Below the pieces are notes generated by a model, which saw only the letters and a program-made list of their open reading frames with translations, was not told the origin of the DNA and ran no database searches. Positions 10,890-23,948 of a stretch of DNA of 64,000 nucleotides are shown piece after piece; within the stretch, counting starts at the first letter, position 1; each line of letters opens with the position of its first letter. Origin of the DNA: Sycobia sp. Sy_11 (taxonomy: Eukaryota > Arthropoda > Insecta > Hymenoptera > Epichrysomallidae); assembly GCA_018907035.1 (NCBI GenBank), contig JACCIC010000139.1, positions 248,001 through 312,000 of the forward strand, given 5' to 3'. The position numbers and the translations under genes are program-made.

Positions 10890-11935
10890 GACCCACACGG
10901 GTGGAGCGAGGCGGGGGCGAGGAACGAGAAAATGCACGCGCGTTAATATATAGACTGTCCTATATATACATAGAGGAAAAGGGAGAGCAAGACGGCATTA
11001 GACGCGGTTCTCTGTTCTCGTTTTTGCATGATAGACGATGTGCACGGGCGTCGGCGTAAATCAATGCGAACATATATGTATATATATATATGCAAAATAA
11101 GGAACGGGGTATCGGGTGATCATCCCGATAATTATTAGTATTGTGCGTTGGTTATGATCGGCACCGTCGATGAGGAACGAAGGAAGAGAAGGCTCGATCC
11201 TTTGCCATAATCAGTACATCATTTCAGTTGACGAAGGAGTCTCTCGCCCCCTCTCTTTGCATCGACACAAAATTTATGAGAAGGAACAAGCCCGCGTTTC
11301 TATCTCTATAACCCTCTATCTACGTCCTTTTTACCCGATACGTCAGATTCTGGAGGATTTTCTGTGTTTGGCACCACGTCTTCATATATCTGCACGTAAC
11401 CAGATCGTGAACATCTATATGTATATCATTTCACGTTATGGGAGAGTTTCTGAGGTTATGAGTAAGAGAACGAGATTTTTACCAAGGGAGAAAACCGGTA
11501 GTTTTAAGAATATATGGATTGAGGTGTATGCTGAACACTCAACTTGTTCTTCTCAAACTATTGCCTCTGGTTCTTTTCTGCTCGTCGTAGCTTTGTAAGT
11601 AAATAATATATTAATTTACACAGTAAGCGTAAGCGAGAATCTGCAAAAAACTGTTTGAGAACAGTTGTTACTCTCAGTGAGAATCCGAGAGAATTATAAT
11701 GAATTGATGAAAGTCAGTGATATACAATAATGAAAGGCAAAGAAAACTGAAAGGCACGAATCAGTACCAAAGGACATCAAGGACCTAAATAAGATCCAGC
11801 AAAAACTAATGAGAAACAGTGAGATCAAAAGACAACCGAAATATATACCAGAAAAAACCCACGACGACGGAGGCACACCAGCGAGGTCTAGAGGGAATTG
11901 TAAAACAATCATGAGGACTAATGATCACTAGGGAG
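10890..11935. other. Non-coding, moderate GC
   Basis: A 142-codon plus-strand frame (11170-11598) has no recognised domain. Its stop overlaps a good splice-donor-like GTAAGT at 11595. There is no supporting exon, so no gene is called. Confidence 0.4.

Positions 11936-11938
<3 letters not shown>

Positions 11939-12005
<67 letters not shown>
11939..12005. repeat. Compound (TA)n(GA)n microsatellite
   Basis: About 22 TA units then 12 GA units, ending in a G-run. Confidence 0.95.
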
Positions 12006-12012
<7 letters not shown>

Positions 12013-12109
12013 AGAAAGAGAGAAAGTCGATAGTATATAAAATTAAGTCACGTAGAAAATGGACCGAGAGACAAGAGATGGTAAAAGGTATCCGTGCCAC
12101 GTGTAACGT

Positions 12110-13330
12110 TTTTTCGTTTTGGTAACACTGCGAACCTCAACTCTGCCACTGTAATAGTAGATCTCTACTTTCTCGATTGAGACCTTGACGACCCTTGTAC
12201 GATCATTTCCTCGCCAGCTGTTTAGTGTTCTGTATCAACTCGCAAGTAGTGCATGTCACAAAAAAGGATCAAAGAAATTTAGAGCAACGGTGCGCGATAA
12301 AATTTTATGCGAAACTCGGCAAAAGCACGACAGAAACATATGAAAAAGTGCTGAAAGTGTTTGGAAGCGATGACCTGGTCGTAGTCAAGTACTTCTGTGG
12401 CATGCTGATTTTAAAAAAGGCCATGAGAGCGTCAAAGGCGTGGCGCGAAGCGGAAGGCCAATTCAAGTGCGAACCAACGCGAATGCGTAGCCGCTTCCGC
12501 GCGCTTGTTCGTCAAGATCGGCGACTGTTGTCTGACAAGTTGAATATTAACCAGAAAACAGTTAGAAAGATTTTAACCGAAGATTTCGACATGAACAAGC
12601 TGTGCACGAAGATGGTACCGAAGAAACTTTCAGATGAACAAAAAGCCCACCGAGTGATCCTACTCTTCTCAATCGAGTTATTACTAGTGATGAAAGTTGG
12701 TTCCTTCAATATAAGTCCGAAACTAGATGACAAGCCAACAGTGGCTGTCCCCTGGAGCGCCAAGGCCAAAGATGGCTAGAGTGAGCAAGTCCAAAATGAA
12801 AACCATGTTCATTTGCTTGTACGGAAGCAAAAGGGTGGTTTACAAAGAGTTTGTACCACCTGGACAAACCGGAAATCAAGTTTTCTACCGCAATGTGCTC
12901 GAAAAATTACGAAAAAGGGTGCTCAGAGTGCGACCAGAGATCACGAACTTGGGTTGTGCATCACGATAATGCTTCCTGTCACAGTGCGTTCAGTATCTCT
13001 CAGTTTTTGGTGCCTAAAAGCATCGCTACGTTACCACAACCGCTCTATCCACCAGACATATCACCCTGCGACTTTTTCCTATTCCCCCATTTGAAAAAAT
13101 TCGTCAAAGGTCGACATTTTGACTCCGTTGAAGACATCCACGAATCTGTGATGTGGGTATTCGGATAGGTCCCACACGAAGTGTTCCAGAATTGTTACAA
13201 AAACTGGAAAACTCGCTGGAATAAGTGTATAGATGCGGGAGGGAACTACTTTGAAGAGGATCGCAGCGATGTACCTTAATTTTTAAATATACTCTATTTT
13301 TAAATTTTGTCGCATAACTTAATTGTTTGA
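12110..13330 (+). mobile_element. Mariner element remnant, ends not resolved
   Basis: This span is the transposase pseudogene plus short flanks of the size expected for a 1.2-1.3 kb mariner. I looked for terminal inverted repeats by comparing about 150 bp upstream of 12276 with about 120 bp after the TAA at 13279 and found no convincing pair. The right flank quickly becomes A+T rich. The boundaries are therefore approximate, and the ends may have been lost. Confidence 0.6.
12276..13279 (+). pseudogene. Decayed mariner (DD34D) transposase
   Basis: This is a relic of the transposase that cuts and pastes a mariner element at TA sites. The N-terminal helix-turn-helix is visible (NLEQRCAIKFYAKLGKS from 12276), followed by a SGRP linker read in another frame (12446-12460) and a second helix-turn-helix region (LVRQDRRL to VRKILTEDF). 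The family's WVPHEL motif appears as KMVPKKL. The catalytic aspartates can all be placed: DESW at 12689, HHDNASCH at 12965 and PCDFFLF at 13070, with 34 residues between the second and third, as in mariner. The C-terminus AGGNYFEED ends at a TAA at 13277-13279. The length is close to the family's roughly 345 codons, but the frame changes about five times. TGA at 12728 and TAG at 13166 interrupt it, and the stretch before DESW is shorter than usual. It cannot encode an active enzyme. Identity is firm; the exact indel positions need an alignment. Confidence 0.93.
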
Positions 13331-13334
13331 CGTC

Positions 13335-14355
13335 GTATATTTTAAATATAGACTTATAGCAATGTTAATCAGGGATTAAATTTAAAGCTATAATAAATCT
13401 ATTATTTATTAATAAGTGTGAGGTTCACTCATTATGCTAAATCTCTCTTAATTCCCATGATACTTTTTTCAACAAACTCAACGCAACGGGAACCGAAATG
13501 TAATAATAAAAGCCCGAAAAAAACGGTGAGCACAAGTAAGAGAAGAAGAGAGATAAGAAGCGACAAGCACCAGAGTACATCCAAAAATATAAGAGTCAGA
13601 ATCATAGAAGATCGATAAGTCTTAGAGAGCACTAATGAGAAGGTGGAGGAATCAATGGAGACCATAATTCATATAAAAGAGTATATCATATTGATTTATT
13701 CACTGACGCTCATAGATTTTCCCCATTAGTTTCACGCTCGTTCATATAAACGGTTCCTAATATTCCGGCAAAATCGAACTCGTGACGCTGATACGTATTA
13801 ACTACCAAAGGACAGCGAAAAATTGGATGAAAATTTTGTTTCGCTACAACTTAAATTTTAACCTGTAATATAACTTTTTGTAGACTGTATAGTATTTAAA
13901 TAACGCAATAAATCGCCAGGGACTCGCCAACTGAAAGTCTTGAGAGGGTTCCACACATTCTCTTATACATTTATATATAATGTAGGCTCGTATTTGTGCC
14001 TATATGCCTATACCCTGTTTACCAATTCGTAAGAGTCCGTGGACGGTCGTAAATAGAGCGCCGTTAAATCAAATGAAAAAATTGAAAAATTAGCCGTCTC
14101 ATTGTCGTTTCGCGATATTCCTAGTTAAGCTCTTAATCTTAAAGTCAATTTATGCAACGATGCAATCGCTACCCAGCCGAGACAGCGCTCTCATGAATAT
14201 TCAGAAAAACAAATAATAATAATAATAATAATCATACTAATATTACTATACCCTTGTACCGAGTCGAGGTAAGAGTCAAATTCTAAGCTCTTATACTGTT
14301 TTTTTTCTTCTTCAAATCTAGGACCTAATGGCAGGAATAATAATAAGAATTCGCA
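13335..14355. other. Non-coding, AT-rich, right of the mariner relic
   Basis: A 66-codon frame (13418-13618) is basic and unrecognised. (AAT)n lies at 14212-14232. Confidence 0.5.

Positions 14356-14357
<2 letters not shown>

Positions 14358-14402
<45 letters not shown>
14358..14402. repeat. (TA)n microsatellite
   Basis: About 22 TA units. Confidence 0.95.
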
Positions 14403-14406
<4 letters not shown>

Positions 14407-15650
14407 AATATGTATCATATAAGATCATTCGTGTATCGAATAAAAAATTCATACGGAACTATAATTTGCGAGGGCTATTATAAAAGAAACGTATATTGAT
14501 CTTAAATTTTAATCAAAAGAAAAAATAAAAAAATGCCATGCTACAGATTTTTCTTATTAATCTATGATAATTTTTTATTTAAATCTAGTATAATTTAGTA
14601 TGGAACGAAATTAACATTCATAAATATAAATTAGTTAATGGTATAGTTTGTATTGCAACACGCACGATAGTACAAGGAAAAAATAAATGTTTCGAGCAAA
14701 TAATACACGTGTCTTCAACGTACGAAATAGCTCATAATGCAAAAGCTGTATATCATTAAGCCATACGAATCCCCATTATATTTTCCCGTCCGCTCAATAC
14801 TGTCGTTCGTTTTTTATTTATATTTAAGTACGTTACAATACAGTCAATGCGTGTGTAACTCGAATCTTCCGTTTATCATGGCCCAGGCATTGTGTAGAAT
14901 ATTATTATTGTTCATCGTTCATTGTTCGAACGTGCCCTCTAAACTACCTCGTAATAAACTGTGTACATGCATATGTATTTATATATGAGCGAGCGAAGCT
15001 TTGCATAAAACAGAAGCTCATTAATATGCGCGTGAAACGCTACATTTCCTATACGAACTTTCTGACAACTCTGCATAAAAATTCTATTCAGAAATTCATT
15101 TCGCTTGACTGCACGAACGTCGAGATTTTCTTAAGGTACTGTTATTTCTTAAGTACTGTTTATTGCATAGAATGAACGGGAACTAAAGGGTTTTTCTTAT
15201 CTTCAAGAACGTAATCCTACGAAATCGATCATTGATCAGTGACAAGATCATTAATCAGTGGAGATCGAAAACTAGGGCCAGCGCGACATCCGCAACTTTT
15301 ATTAATCTCAAATATTTAGCTAATTAATGATAATTATATCATTGGTAAATTAATCCAAAGAAAACGGGCAAAGTGGACGGTAAATATTTTAAAATTCGAA
15401 ATTAACCTCCAGACACGATTATTGATCATATTATACCAAAAGTAGACGAAGTAACAAAGTATACTGACTATCGATTTTTCAATATCGCTTCGTAAAAGCG
15501 ACCATTTTGTTCCCACAGTTACTTCTATATAGTAGTTAATGCATTTTAATATGAAAATTATGCCGTCGCATATTAACCTAATTCGGATTGTTTAATCATG
15601 CATGACAAAGATGCAAATTGTAAGGGTTTCGAGGATTAGGATGTTTATAT

Positions 15651-15655
<5 letters not shown>
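14403..15655. other. Non-coding, AT-rich
   Basis: A short imperfect tandem duplication, GATCATTGATCAGTG then GATCATTAATCAGTG, begins at 15227. No gene was seen. Confidence 0.5.
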
Positions 15656-15709
<54 letters not shown>

Positions 15710-15730
15710 CGCGTGTGTGTGTGAGTGTGT
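15656..15730. repeat. (GT)n(GC)n(GT)n microsatellite
   Basis: GT units surround a (GC)n core at about 15701-15713, a strong left-handed DNA candidate. Confidence 0.95.
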
Positions 15731-18700
15731 CTGGGTTTGTTTTGGAGTTATAGGAGATTCCGATAATGGGCTTATCTGACTTTTTGTATTCATTGTTCAA
15801 ATATTTTTTCAATCTATTTAATATATGACCATCTCGATCAACTTTTTCTTTTATTAATAGATGCGAAATCTTTCGACAATCATTGTATGTCATTATAGAA
15901 ATGTTTGTGCGTATAAGTAATGAAGAAAAATTACTTAAACAATTATTTATATTTAAAATTTTTGATATTCAGGAAATTTATTTTATTGGATACATTATTA
16001 TTTAATGCATTAAGTTTTAAAGAATGAATAGAAATTGTATTTTTCTTATGTTGCAAAATCTAATTATTAACTATCGTTAAATGTTAACATTCTTTAGAGA
16101 GAATTTTATTCTTTATATCTTTCATTCTTTCATTTCTAATAAAAAAAATCTTTAATTTAAAAAAAAAGCGTTATTAGCCAATTACATATTTAAAATTTTT
16201 GAATAGCTGAAAAAAAAATAATTCCACTAATTCATTATACCGTTGTTGCACCTATTTTCACCTCACATTTCGTGAGTCTCCGGCTCTTTCAAGTATAATT
16301 ATTGACCATTACGCGCGTTTTACAGTGTTCTCGAATTATCGCTTTTTAATCAGTATAGCATGCACTTCGCTTAAGAGCATTTTTCTCCCATTGATTTTTT
16401 TTTTTTTGGTCTTGTTCGAGAATATACAGTGCCGTTAAAGGGTATTCTTCCGGCGGACTGAGCAATCAAAAGTTTCACTAGAATATATTACACGCCCAAA
16501 CACGTCTCACCGCACGTAAATATATTCGTTAAACATATAGCACGATTGATAATGTTTACTTTTGATTTTATTAGTAAATATAATATTTATACTTTGTCAA
16601 GGTGTGAATTTAAAAGCAATACTGACACTATTGAGATTCTATATAAACTAACTATATAGAAGGGAATGTCTATAATTTTGCATGTCTCGAGGAATAATAT
16701 CACCTTGTTGGATATATCCCTGGGATTCGAATTAATCCAGATGTATATATATATATACATATATAGAATTGGGAATCCAAAGGAAATAGATCTTATAACG
16801 GTGTTATACGCGGGCACGATTGCGCTTGCCGCTCGAATTTATATAAAATAATATTATCCCAGTTATAGATGGAGACGCAATGTGATTGCACCAATCGGTG
16901 GCATTCCAAACTTTGAATTTAAAACTAAAAATTATTCGTCGAACTTTATTTTTGAATATTCATTTCATTATACTTATATTTTACTGAAATTTGATGATGT
17001 TTATATTTTTGTTCTACTTTGCGCCTTTTAATTTCACATATTTATTTATAATGGGTTTTTTAATATTATTTTTTATAAATAACTGTAAACAATCGTAAAC
17101 TAAATCTAAAAATCGCCCCTTATTTTCAAAAGTATTATTGTTTATTTTATACGGTCACTAAGGAACGATAATAAAAAGTAACATATGAAATATATATTTT
17201 AATGCAATGAAGTGAACACTTATAAATAATATTTAATATATATTTAAAAACACAGATTGTCGCATTTTCTTGTTTATGCGAAATACAGTACAGAGGGGAG
17301 AGTTTCGCGTGCATACATTATATATTTAATTCGAGAATGTTTTAATTTCGGTTAATAAACCGGCGCTGGTCGAACGGAAAGTATTTCATTACAGGAACGA
17401 GCTTGCTCGAGAATAAAAATTTTATCGAGGCATATTTGTATATACGTAGAATTAAAGAAAAATTAAATGAATTTTTTTAATAAATATATATAACATAATT
17501 CAGAAGCTTTACCTAATAGTTTTCACCCAAATATTATAAAAATAGGCAATTTATAGATTATTCCAAACTTCGTTTAATAATTATTAATTTTTGAAAATGC
17601 ATACGAAATCACTGCACTTTTTCAGATAATAACGTAATCAATTTAATGCAATTCTCATATGTATATACAGTTTCTGATATATGCATACAGATACTCTATA
17701 GTGCAGGAACACTTGTTTACACTTGTTATATAAATAATACTCTTAAGGAACTTGTTTACGAAAAATTTTATAATAGACTGCTCCCGTATTTACGTTCAAA
17801 TGGATAGCTTTAAATTCGTCGTTTTAAATGTATGAATTCATATGAGCCGATCCATCTGAAGTAGATGAAAGATTATAACGACTCTGTTCCTTTCATGTCA
17901 AGTATTAAAAAAAATGGACGGCTGAATTTCAAAGTGGTCACACAACTTCCTTGAGTGTAACTTATGTGAAGGGCGGCGAAAAATCGCAACCACGCCGTAA
18001 ATCTGAAGAAGTGCATAACATGATATATCCGGATGGGGATATCCCATGGGTTCATGGCAACTTTGCCGCCGAAAAAGCCGGGGTCAATGTGTTTTGGGGT
18101 TGCGAGATAGATCCAGTTGATCGATCACCATGAAAAGAGTAGAGCACTTATAGAGACGAGTACCACCTCAGCATTAGTATCTAATTGGATGCCCAAAAAT
18201 TCACCAGTCGAGGCCTGGCATTAAAAAGGAAAAATTCGTGACCTTTCACCTGAACAACTTCTTTGCACAAAAGTGAATTGCCGATGAAGAAAGTGAGAGA
18301 TTCTGATTTATGCTCGTAGATCTATATTTTCAGCATTGTCCAGAATCATCCCAGTAGATTGACGCTGAAAAAATACTGGGTTTAAAAAATCATGTTTGTT
18401 AATAGAACATTAATATGATTCTTTAATTGAACTCTCAGAGTCTTTCACCGTCCAGCTGGAAACTCTTCATCTGCTCATGTGACATTTTACATTAATAACA
18501 TTATCACAGTACCTTCTGTCCAACGACGAATTAATTAAACTTCAGATAAAAGTTCATGAACAAATTAATAGAAAAACATAAAATAAGATATGGAATAAGT
18601 TTTATAATTTTGAATGTAAACTATATTGCTTAAGTAATAAAAATAAAACCATCTTTAGCCTCTCACCACACCAGCTTAATAAGCTAGTTTGGTATATTAA

Positions 18701-18885
18701 TCGGTGAATTATATAAAGTGGATTCTACACAGAGGCTCTTAATAATTGAAGATCTCCGTTCCCTCGATGGTACCCCATATGGCTTAGCGGGAATGACGAG
18801 GTAAATCACGTGCTTGCATGCGTTCGCAATGCCTATATATACTCTGCCGGGGATTTCTCGGTAAAATCGAATACAAGTAGTGTTT
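15731..18885. other. Non-coding, AT-rich
   Basis: A slightly GC-richer patch at 17930-18130 has 60-codon frames on both strands with no recognised domain. A short TA run lies at about 16742-16765. No RNA gene was seen. Confidence 0.5.
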
Positions 18886-18888
18886 CAG

Positions 18889-18919
<31 letters not shown>
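18889..18919. repeat. (TA)n(CA)n microsatellite
   Basis: About 11 TA units followed by four CA units. Confidence 0.9.
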
Positions 18920-18920
<1 letters not shown>

Positions 18921-19319
18921 CAAGTTGGTTATCGACAAAACTAATAATTAATGATATTACTGTTTCACATGAAGGCAAATGATTCATCCGTATACTATAT
19001 GACAGTTTAAAAATAACGTGGTCGTACACGACAGGCCTTTATTGAATTTTACGCGCTCATGCGAATTTTATTTCGTATCTTCTGGGTTTATACATGAAAT
19101 GGCAGTCGTTACATATAAGTCGCAAAATTCTGTTAAAGTCTTCATATATTTTCCTAAAGAAAATATTCCAAACTCCATACACGAACTTTCAAATCTTCAA
19201 ACTTATATCCCATTTTATAATATAGAGCTATATCGATTATTTGAATAGCTCCAGGCTGAGACTGTAGAATACATAACATTCCGTAGTCATCGAACTTAGG
19301 ACCTTCGGCAGACTTGTAT

Positions 19320-19480
19320 GTGCAGCGTTTTACCCTCCTCCTGCTAGCTGCGCCCCCTACTCGGTCGTTAATTACTAATCCAGTTTTGAACTGTCAAGCC
19401 CTCCGACGTCGCTCGTTGTCGCTCGCGCGCGCGCCTCCCCGCGGCAAAGCTCATTACTTGCGCTGGGCGATATTACCTTA
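19320..19480. other. Short GC-rich, CpG-containing block
   Basis: Overlapping frames on both strands have no domain. A GA tract follows within 65 bp. Confidence 0.4.
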
Positions 19481-19536
19481 TACATGCAGCCAAGAGAAAA
19501 CTCGGGTGTAGAACACAACAGAGACAGACATATCGA

Positions 19537-19541
<5 letters not shown>

Positions 19542-19590
<49 letters not shown>
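19542..19590. repeat. (GA)n microsatellite
   Basis: About 24 GA units with one interruption. Confidence 0.95.
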
Positions 19591-19591
<1 letters not shown>

Positions 19592-19599
19592 CGGGGGAA

Positions 19600-22500
19600 A
19601 CCTTCCTCGCTACCTTTCATATTTACCTATCCATCCTAGTGCATACATTGGATCTCCTCTTTTTCCACCCCTTCTCCTATCTCGTTTCGATTGAGGAGCC
19701 CTCTTTGATGCCGGCGATGCCACGCGGCAGTTAATGATAATTAAGTGTGTGCTCGATTCTGTACTTTGTATAATGCGCCCCGACGCATAACAGGCTTGAT
19801 GTGTGCCAAATGCCCATACAAAGATAGCTCGGCTAGATCGACTAGTACTATATATTCTTTCTCAAACGAGAATGCGATTTATCTAATAGCTAATCATCAA
19901 ATCTTTTTAAAATATTCCAGAGGAGGAACGTCCGTTTATTCAATGATTAAGAAAAATATTGCCTTACTACACAGTATGCAAGATCTCCAAGAAAATCATT
20001 TAACAAATAGTAGTTTTTCACGAGACATTAATTGCGAGCGCCAGTACGTAATTTGATATTACGTTCATTTCATTTGAAAAAAAATCACTTGGAAGTCAGC
20101 TAAGTTCATCACTGGTCTCTTGCCATTATCAATATTTTAATGTACACCTTAACTGGAAGTTTTCATGTGTGTATTATATTTTCATATATCAGCAAAAAAT
20201 TTTAGTGAATCCAAATAATCCATTATTTTTTTCGATCCGATCTTCTCGAGCAATGGTTTTGATGAGAGAAAGATAATGCATTGATATTGATGAAGTCGGA
20301 CGTTTATTCTTGTGCGGTTATCACTATTATTTCTGTTCGTTTTGTTACTGCTCATGATTCTTAAAAACTACGGGTAGTAGTGGACTAGATGCACATACTG
20401 TTCAAAGTAATTTTATTATTATTGATATCTACACAATGGTAGTTGTTAGGAAGTGATTTGTATTAATCTTGGAAGTATTTACAAGTAAATAAGGTTACTA
20501 TACTAATTTTAAATAAGATGACCTAGCCAAAGGCAAAATTCTTATATATTTTAACAAAATCTAGCCAAGACCAGTAATCTTGCGTCTCAGATTTTGGTCT
20601 TGCATTTTTATGTACACTTTTCTGTTGGTATTGGTCATGAATATCAGTTAGTTGTATTAGCATTCGCAGTTAAGCAGAGAAACACAAAAAGGTAGAGAGA
20701 GAAACGGCGAGGATTTTAATATTTAATTTAATTAAACCTTCTTCTTCTGTCAAACTTCAGGCCAGAGGCAAACTTAGATTTACAATATTATCTTAACTTT
20801 TTATCAATGGTTTTAAATTGGAATACTGCTTCGTCAGATCCACCAGCTATTTCATAGAAAGTTGTCTTCATTGGACAAATTACAGAAACTAACAGGAATA
20901 TTTATAGGAAAATGAGTGTTCAAATTGCGAATTAGGGACATTTTATTGAAATTCATATTAAAGAAGTATCCTTAAGTAGTTGAGTACTCTTCTTTAATAG
21001 CGAATCTTAAGGCTCCATAAATTTCTTCAATTACGCTATTGTAAAATTTACATTATGTGTACACATAGTTTTTCAATAGCACATTAACTGCATATCAATC
21101 CATTTTAATATCTTCATAATGTTCTTTAGCGTTACTTACGGACCATTATATTAAACGTAATAATAAAAGTGTATAGGTCTCGCGAGCTCGTAATAAAAAT
21201 GCATTAATCTAGTTACATGTTATTGGAAAAATTTGGATTGATATAATTCAAAATTCATAATTTAAATATTTTTATAAAAATTAAAATTTTATTTAAATAT
21301 TTTAAATATTTAAAAATTTCTAGGAGTTCGGATTAGTTAGTCGAGAAATCATCTCTCTTGATATCAAGAATAATGGTGAATGAATTTGAACATTTGTTTA
21401 GCACAGCGAATTAACTATATAATCAAAATAAATAGAAATTATCCTAATAATGATCTGATATCATTATAGTGCGTTCTTTGACAAAATCCAAGAGAATCCG
21501 CAAGATTTATTTCTGTATGGATTAGTAATATATAACGTTTTAATCAATTTCATTATAGTTTGTACATCAAGTTATATAAAAGAAAGTTTAGACATCTACG
21601 CTCATATATCTGTGATAAAAGATAGAAAAAACTTTGTGTAAAATGACAAAACTAATCCGATCTCTTGCTGAGCATGTCAAAATACTTAATTAATTATCCG
21701 GTTCTGTTAAGAAAATTATTCTAAAAAATCATAGAGAGAGACTCGTACGTACGAAAGTTAAAATGAATTTTCGGCATGTTTTTAAAAATCTATTTACGAT
21801 AAATTTTCTGCCTTATTTTTCGAATGTTTACATAAGAATTCAAATCTTTCTCAATTCTGTATTTAAAGATGTAATTATAGAATTGATTTAATCAATTACG
21901 TGTGTATAACCGATATTTGTATTCTGAGAGAAGAAATTTAGCTATTAGATTCGTGTGCAGCTCTCATATAAATCGGGCTATTTTTATTACAAGTGAAATT
22001 TCTTTTAAAAATCATAAACATAATTTCTGTATATAAATTGTTTTAATTTTTGAGATTAGTAAATGTTAAAAAAATTATTCGAATGTAGATATATCCATAA
22101 GTAAGAAAAATACTTTTAAATTTCAAAGTTTGTGACGAAAGATCGTCGGCTTGAAAGTGAATACCAGATGTTACTAATGCTTTACAATATGCCCCGTTTT
22201 GGCCTGTGATCAACGCAAAATGGAAGCGCTGAAGCAAAGGCATTCGCGCAATGACAGAAATTTTGTGGACTATGTCGTAAGAAATTACTGAATATTCTTT
22301 GTTGTCCCCCGAATATTTGAGATACTGAGTCATTTTATTCATTAGTATTTCATAAAATAAAGATCTGAAACGCGTACTGTAACCAATATACATTTACATA
22401 AAAATTCTTCGTTACAAAAAAAAAGACATTCGTCACGAACTATGTCTGGTGATGCACTTCGCTTACGCACCGTTCGATATACTATCTATAGACGTGCAAA

Positions 22501-22975
22501 TTCAACGCAATATTACTATAAGCTTTACAATATGTTTTCATATCTTAAGGAAACTGCGAGTAACTTTCATCACACGGGATTCCTAGTATCAACCCATATT
22601 ATATAAATAAATTAATTCTTTCACGCATGACCGGATTCACGAAGAAAAACAGGGGATTATCTGCAAACTGTATTCACTTTACTATTGAGCAACATTTAAG
22701 TCTAGTCTTTTTACGAGAATGATAGAACTCTTAAGAGAAGCAATGCAGTATTGATGAATGTTCAAAGGGAATCAAGGAAAATACAATTATTAAACAGGGA
22801 TGCTAGGGTGAGAACGTCGATGTCTTCAATACGTGGCATTGAAGATTCTTAAGTAATGAAAAAGCCAGCCCACTTCTCTAGTTCATGGAACTTAAGAGTA
22901 AACGATTGGCAGGGACTTCGGCTTACTGGCTGGAGTATACTATGGCTAACTGATTATTCCTCGTTTTTATGATCA
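19600..22975. other. Non-coding, AT-rich
   Basis: Unrecognised frames of 103 codons (19745-20056, plus) and 116 codons (22043-22393, minus). A short hairpin lies at 20957-20998 (ATTAAAGAAG arms). No gene is called. Confidence 0.45.
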
Positions 22976-23024
22976 AGTGCGTTTTAATGAAACTCAATTA
23001 CAAGATAAACAGTTTGGATCCCAA

Positions 23025-23195
23025 TTTGATGCGCTGAAATCCAATCTGGCCGCAGAATTGCTCTATTACGTCAGGATTTTCAGATATTCTAACCTAAAAG
23101 GGCAAAAATATAATTTTTTAACATATTTGAGATTATATAGCAACGTCCAGTATTTTTTTTTTGAATCTAAGCCTTTCTCTTTAAAATATCGTTGA
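23025..23195 (+). repeat. Left copy of an inverted pair, possibly decayed coding sequence
   Basis: A 76-nt core (23025-23100) matches the reverse complement of 23564-23639 at about 63 of 76 positions. A second block (23173-23193) matches 23498-23518 at 20 of 21. In the open frame from 22977 the core reads FDALKSNLAAELLYYV and the frame ends FSLKYR then stop. The other copy reads FDALKSNLVDELIYHV and ends FSLKCR then stop. Seven of the 13 core differences fall on third codon positions, which hints at coding ancestry. The family is not recognised; it may be a fragment of a transposon protein. Confidence 0.6.
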
Positions 23196-23495
23196 TATTC
23201 CCAAATATCTTTTTTTCTTTGAGATGTCTCCTTTAGAAATTTTCAAATGTATAAATTCTACAGTATTGGAAAATTACTGAAGGACTATGTATATATATAA
23301 AAGAGCCGAAAATTCCATGCCTCAAAACCCCCGAAAAGAAATCCATAAAACCAAAAGCCACACTACAAGCTCACAGAACCTAAAGCTCCATAGGCCAAAC
23401 CCCCAAACTTCCAATCTTATTATGGTATAAGCTTAGATTTCGTAGGATTGCGCTGTGATGACTTGAGATGTGCAGGCTTGATATTGGCTGGCTTT

Positions 23496-23708
23496 TTAAC
23501 GACATTTTAAAGAGAAAGATTTGTATTTTTTACAATTCTGTTCAGTTTTGGACGTTTTTTTCACTTTTAGATTAGGATATCTTAAAATCCCGACATGATA
23601 GATCAATTCGTCGACTAGATTTGATTTCAGGGCATCAAAGACCTTGAAAAAAGTGTTGTCTGGTTCTGGATAAAAAATCGGTTTCATTTTATCGGTCTGT
23701 GTAAGCAA
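23496..23708 (-). repeat. Right copy of the inverted pair at 23.0-23.7 kb
   Basis: This is the minus-strand partner of 23025-23195. The frame opens at 23708 and contains KVFDALKSNLVDELIYHVG, then the shared FSLK-x-R-stop ending. The core and tail blocks come in the same order as in the left copy, but the segment between them is shorter (45 versus 72 nt). The copies therefore share ancestry and have since gained indels. Product unknown. Confidence 0.6.
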
Positions 23709-23895
23709 TAATAATCATTTTCTTTGAATCATTGTTATATGTTAAAAATTATGAAAGTTATAGGAAATCTGGAATTCATTATATTATTACTCAATTTTAT
23801 GATAATTAAGCGTTAATTATGAAATCGTCCATTTATATTTTAACAATTACTTAGTTATATTATGAAGAACCTTATTCTACTAATTATGTTTTTTA

Positions 23896-23898
<3 letters not shown>

Positions 23899-23943
<45 letters not shown>
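23899..23943. repeat. (TA)n microsatellite
   Basis: About 22 TA units, 190 bp right of the inverted pair. Confidence 0.95.

Positions 23944-23948
<5 letters not shown>

Noticed and set aside
15656..15730. Possible CRISPR-like or telomeric repeat array
   Set aside because: It is a plain GT/GC microsatellite. No spaced direct repeats and no TTAGG arrays were seen anywhere in the window.
16715..16745. GGATTCGAATTAATCC resembling a tRNA T-arm
   Set aside because: It is a palindromic AT-rich stretch without matching acceptor, D or anticodon arms.
17873..18133. Opposed 60-codon frames in a slightly GC-rich patch
   Set aside because: I considered a second transposase fragment but found no matching motif. 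The frames are short and overlap on opposite strands.
20375..20410. GACTAGA seed reminiscent of the miR-279 family
   Set aside because: Only the seed region matches and the flanks do not form a convincing hairpin.
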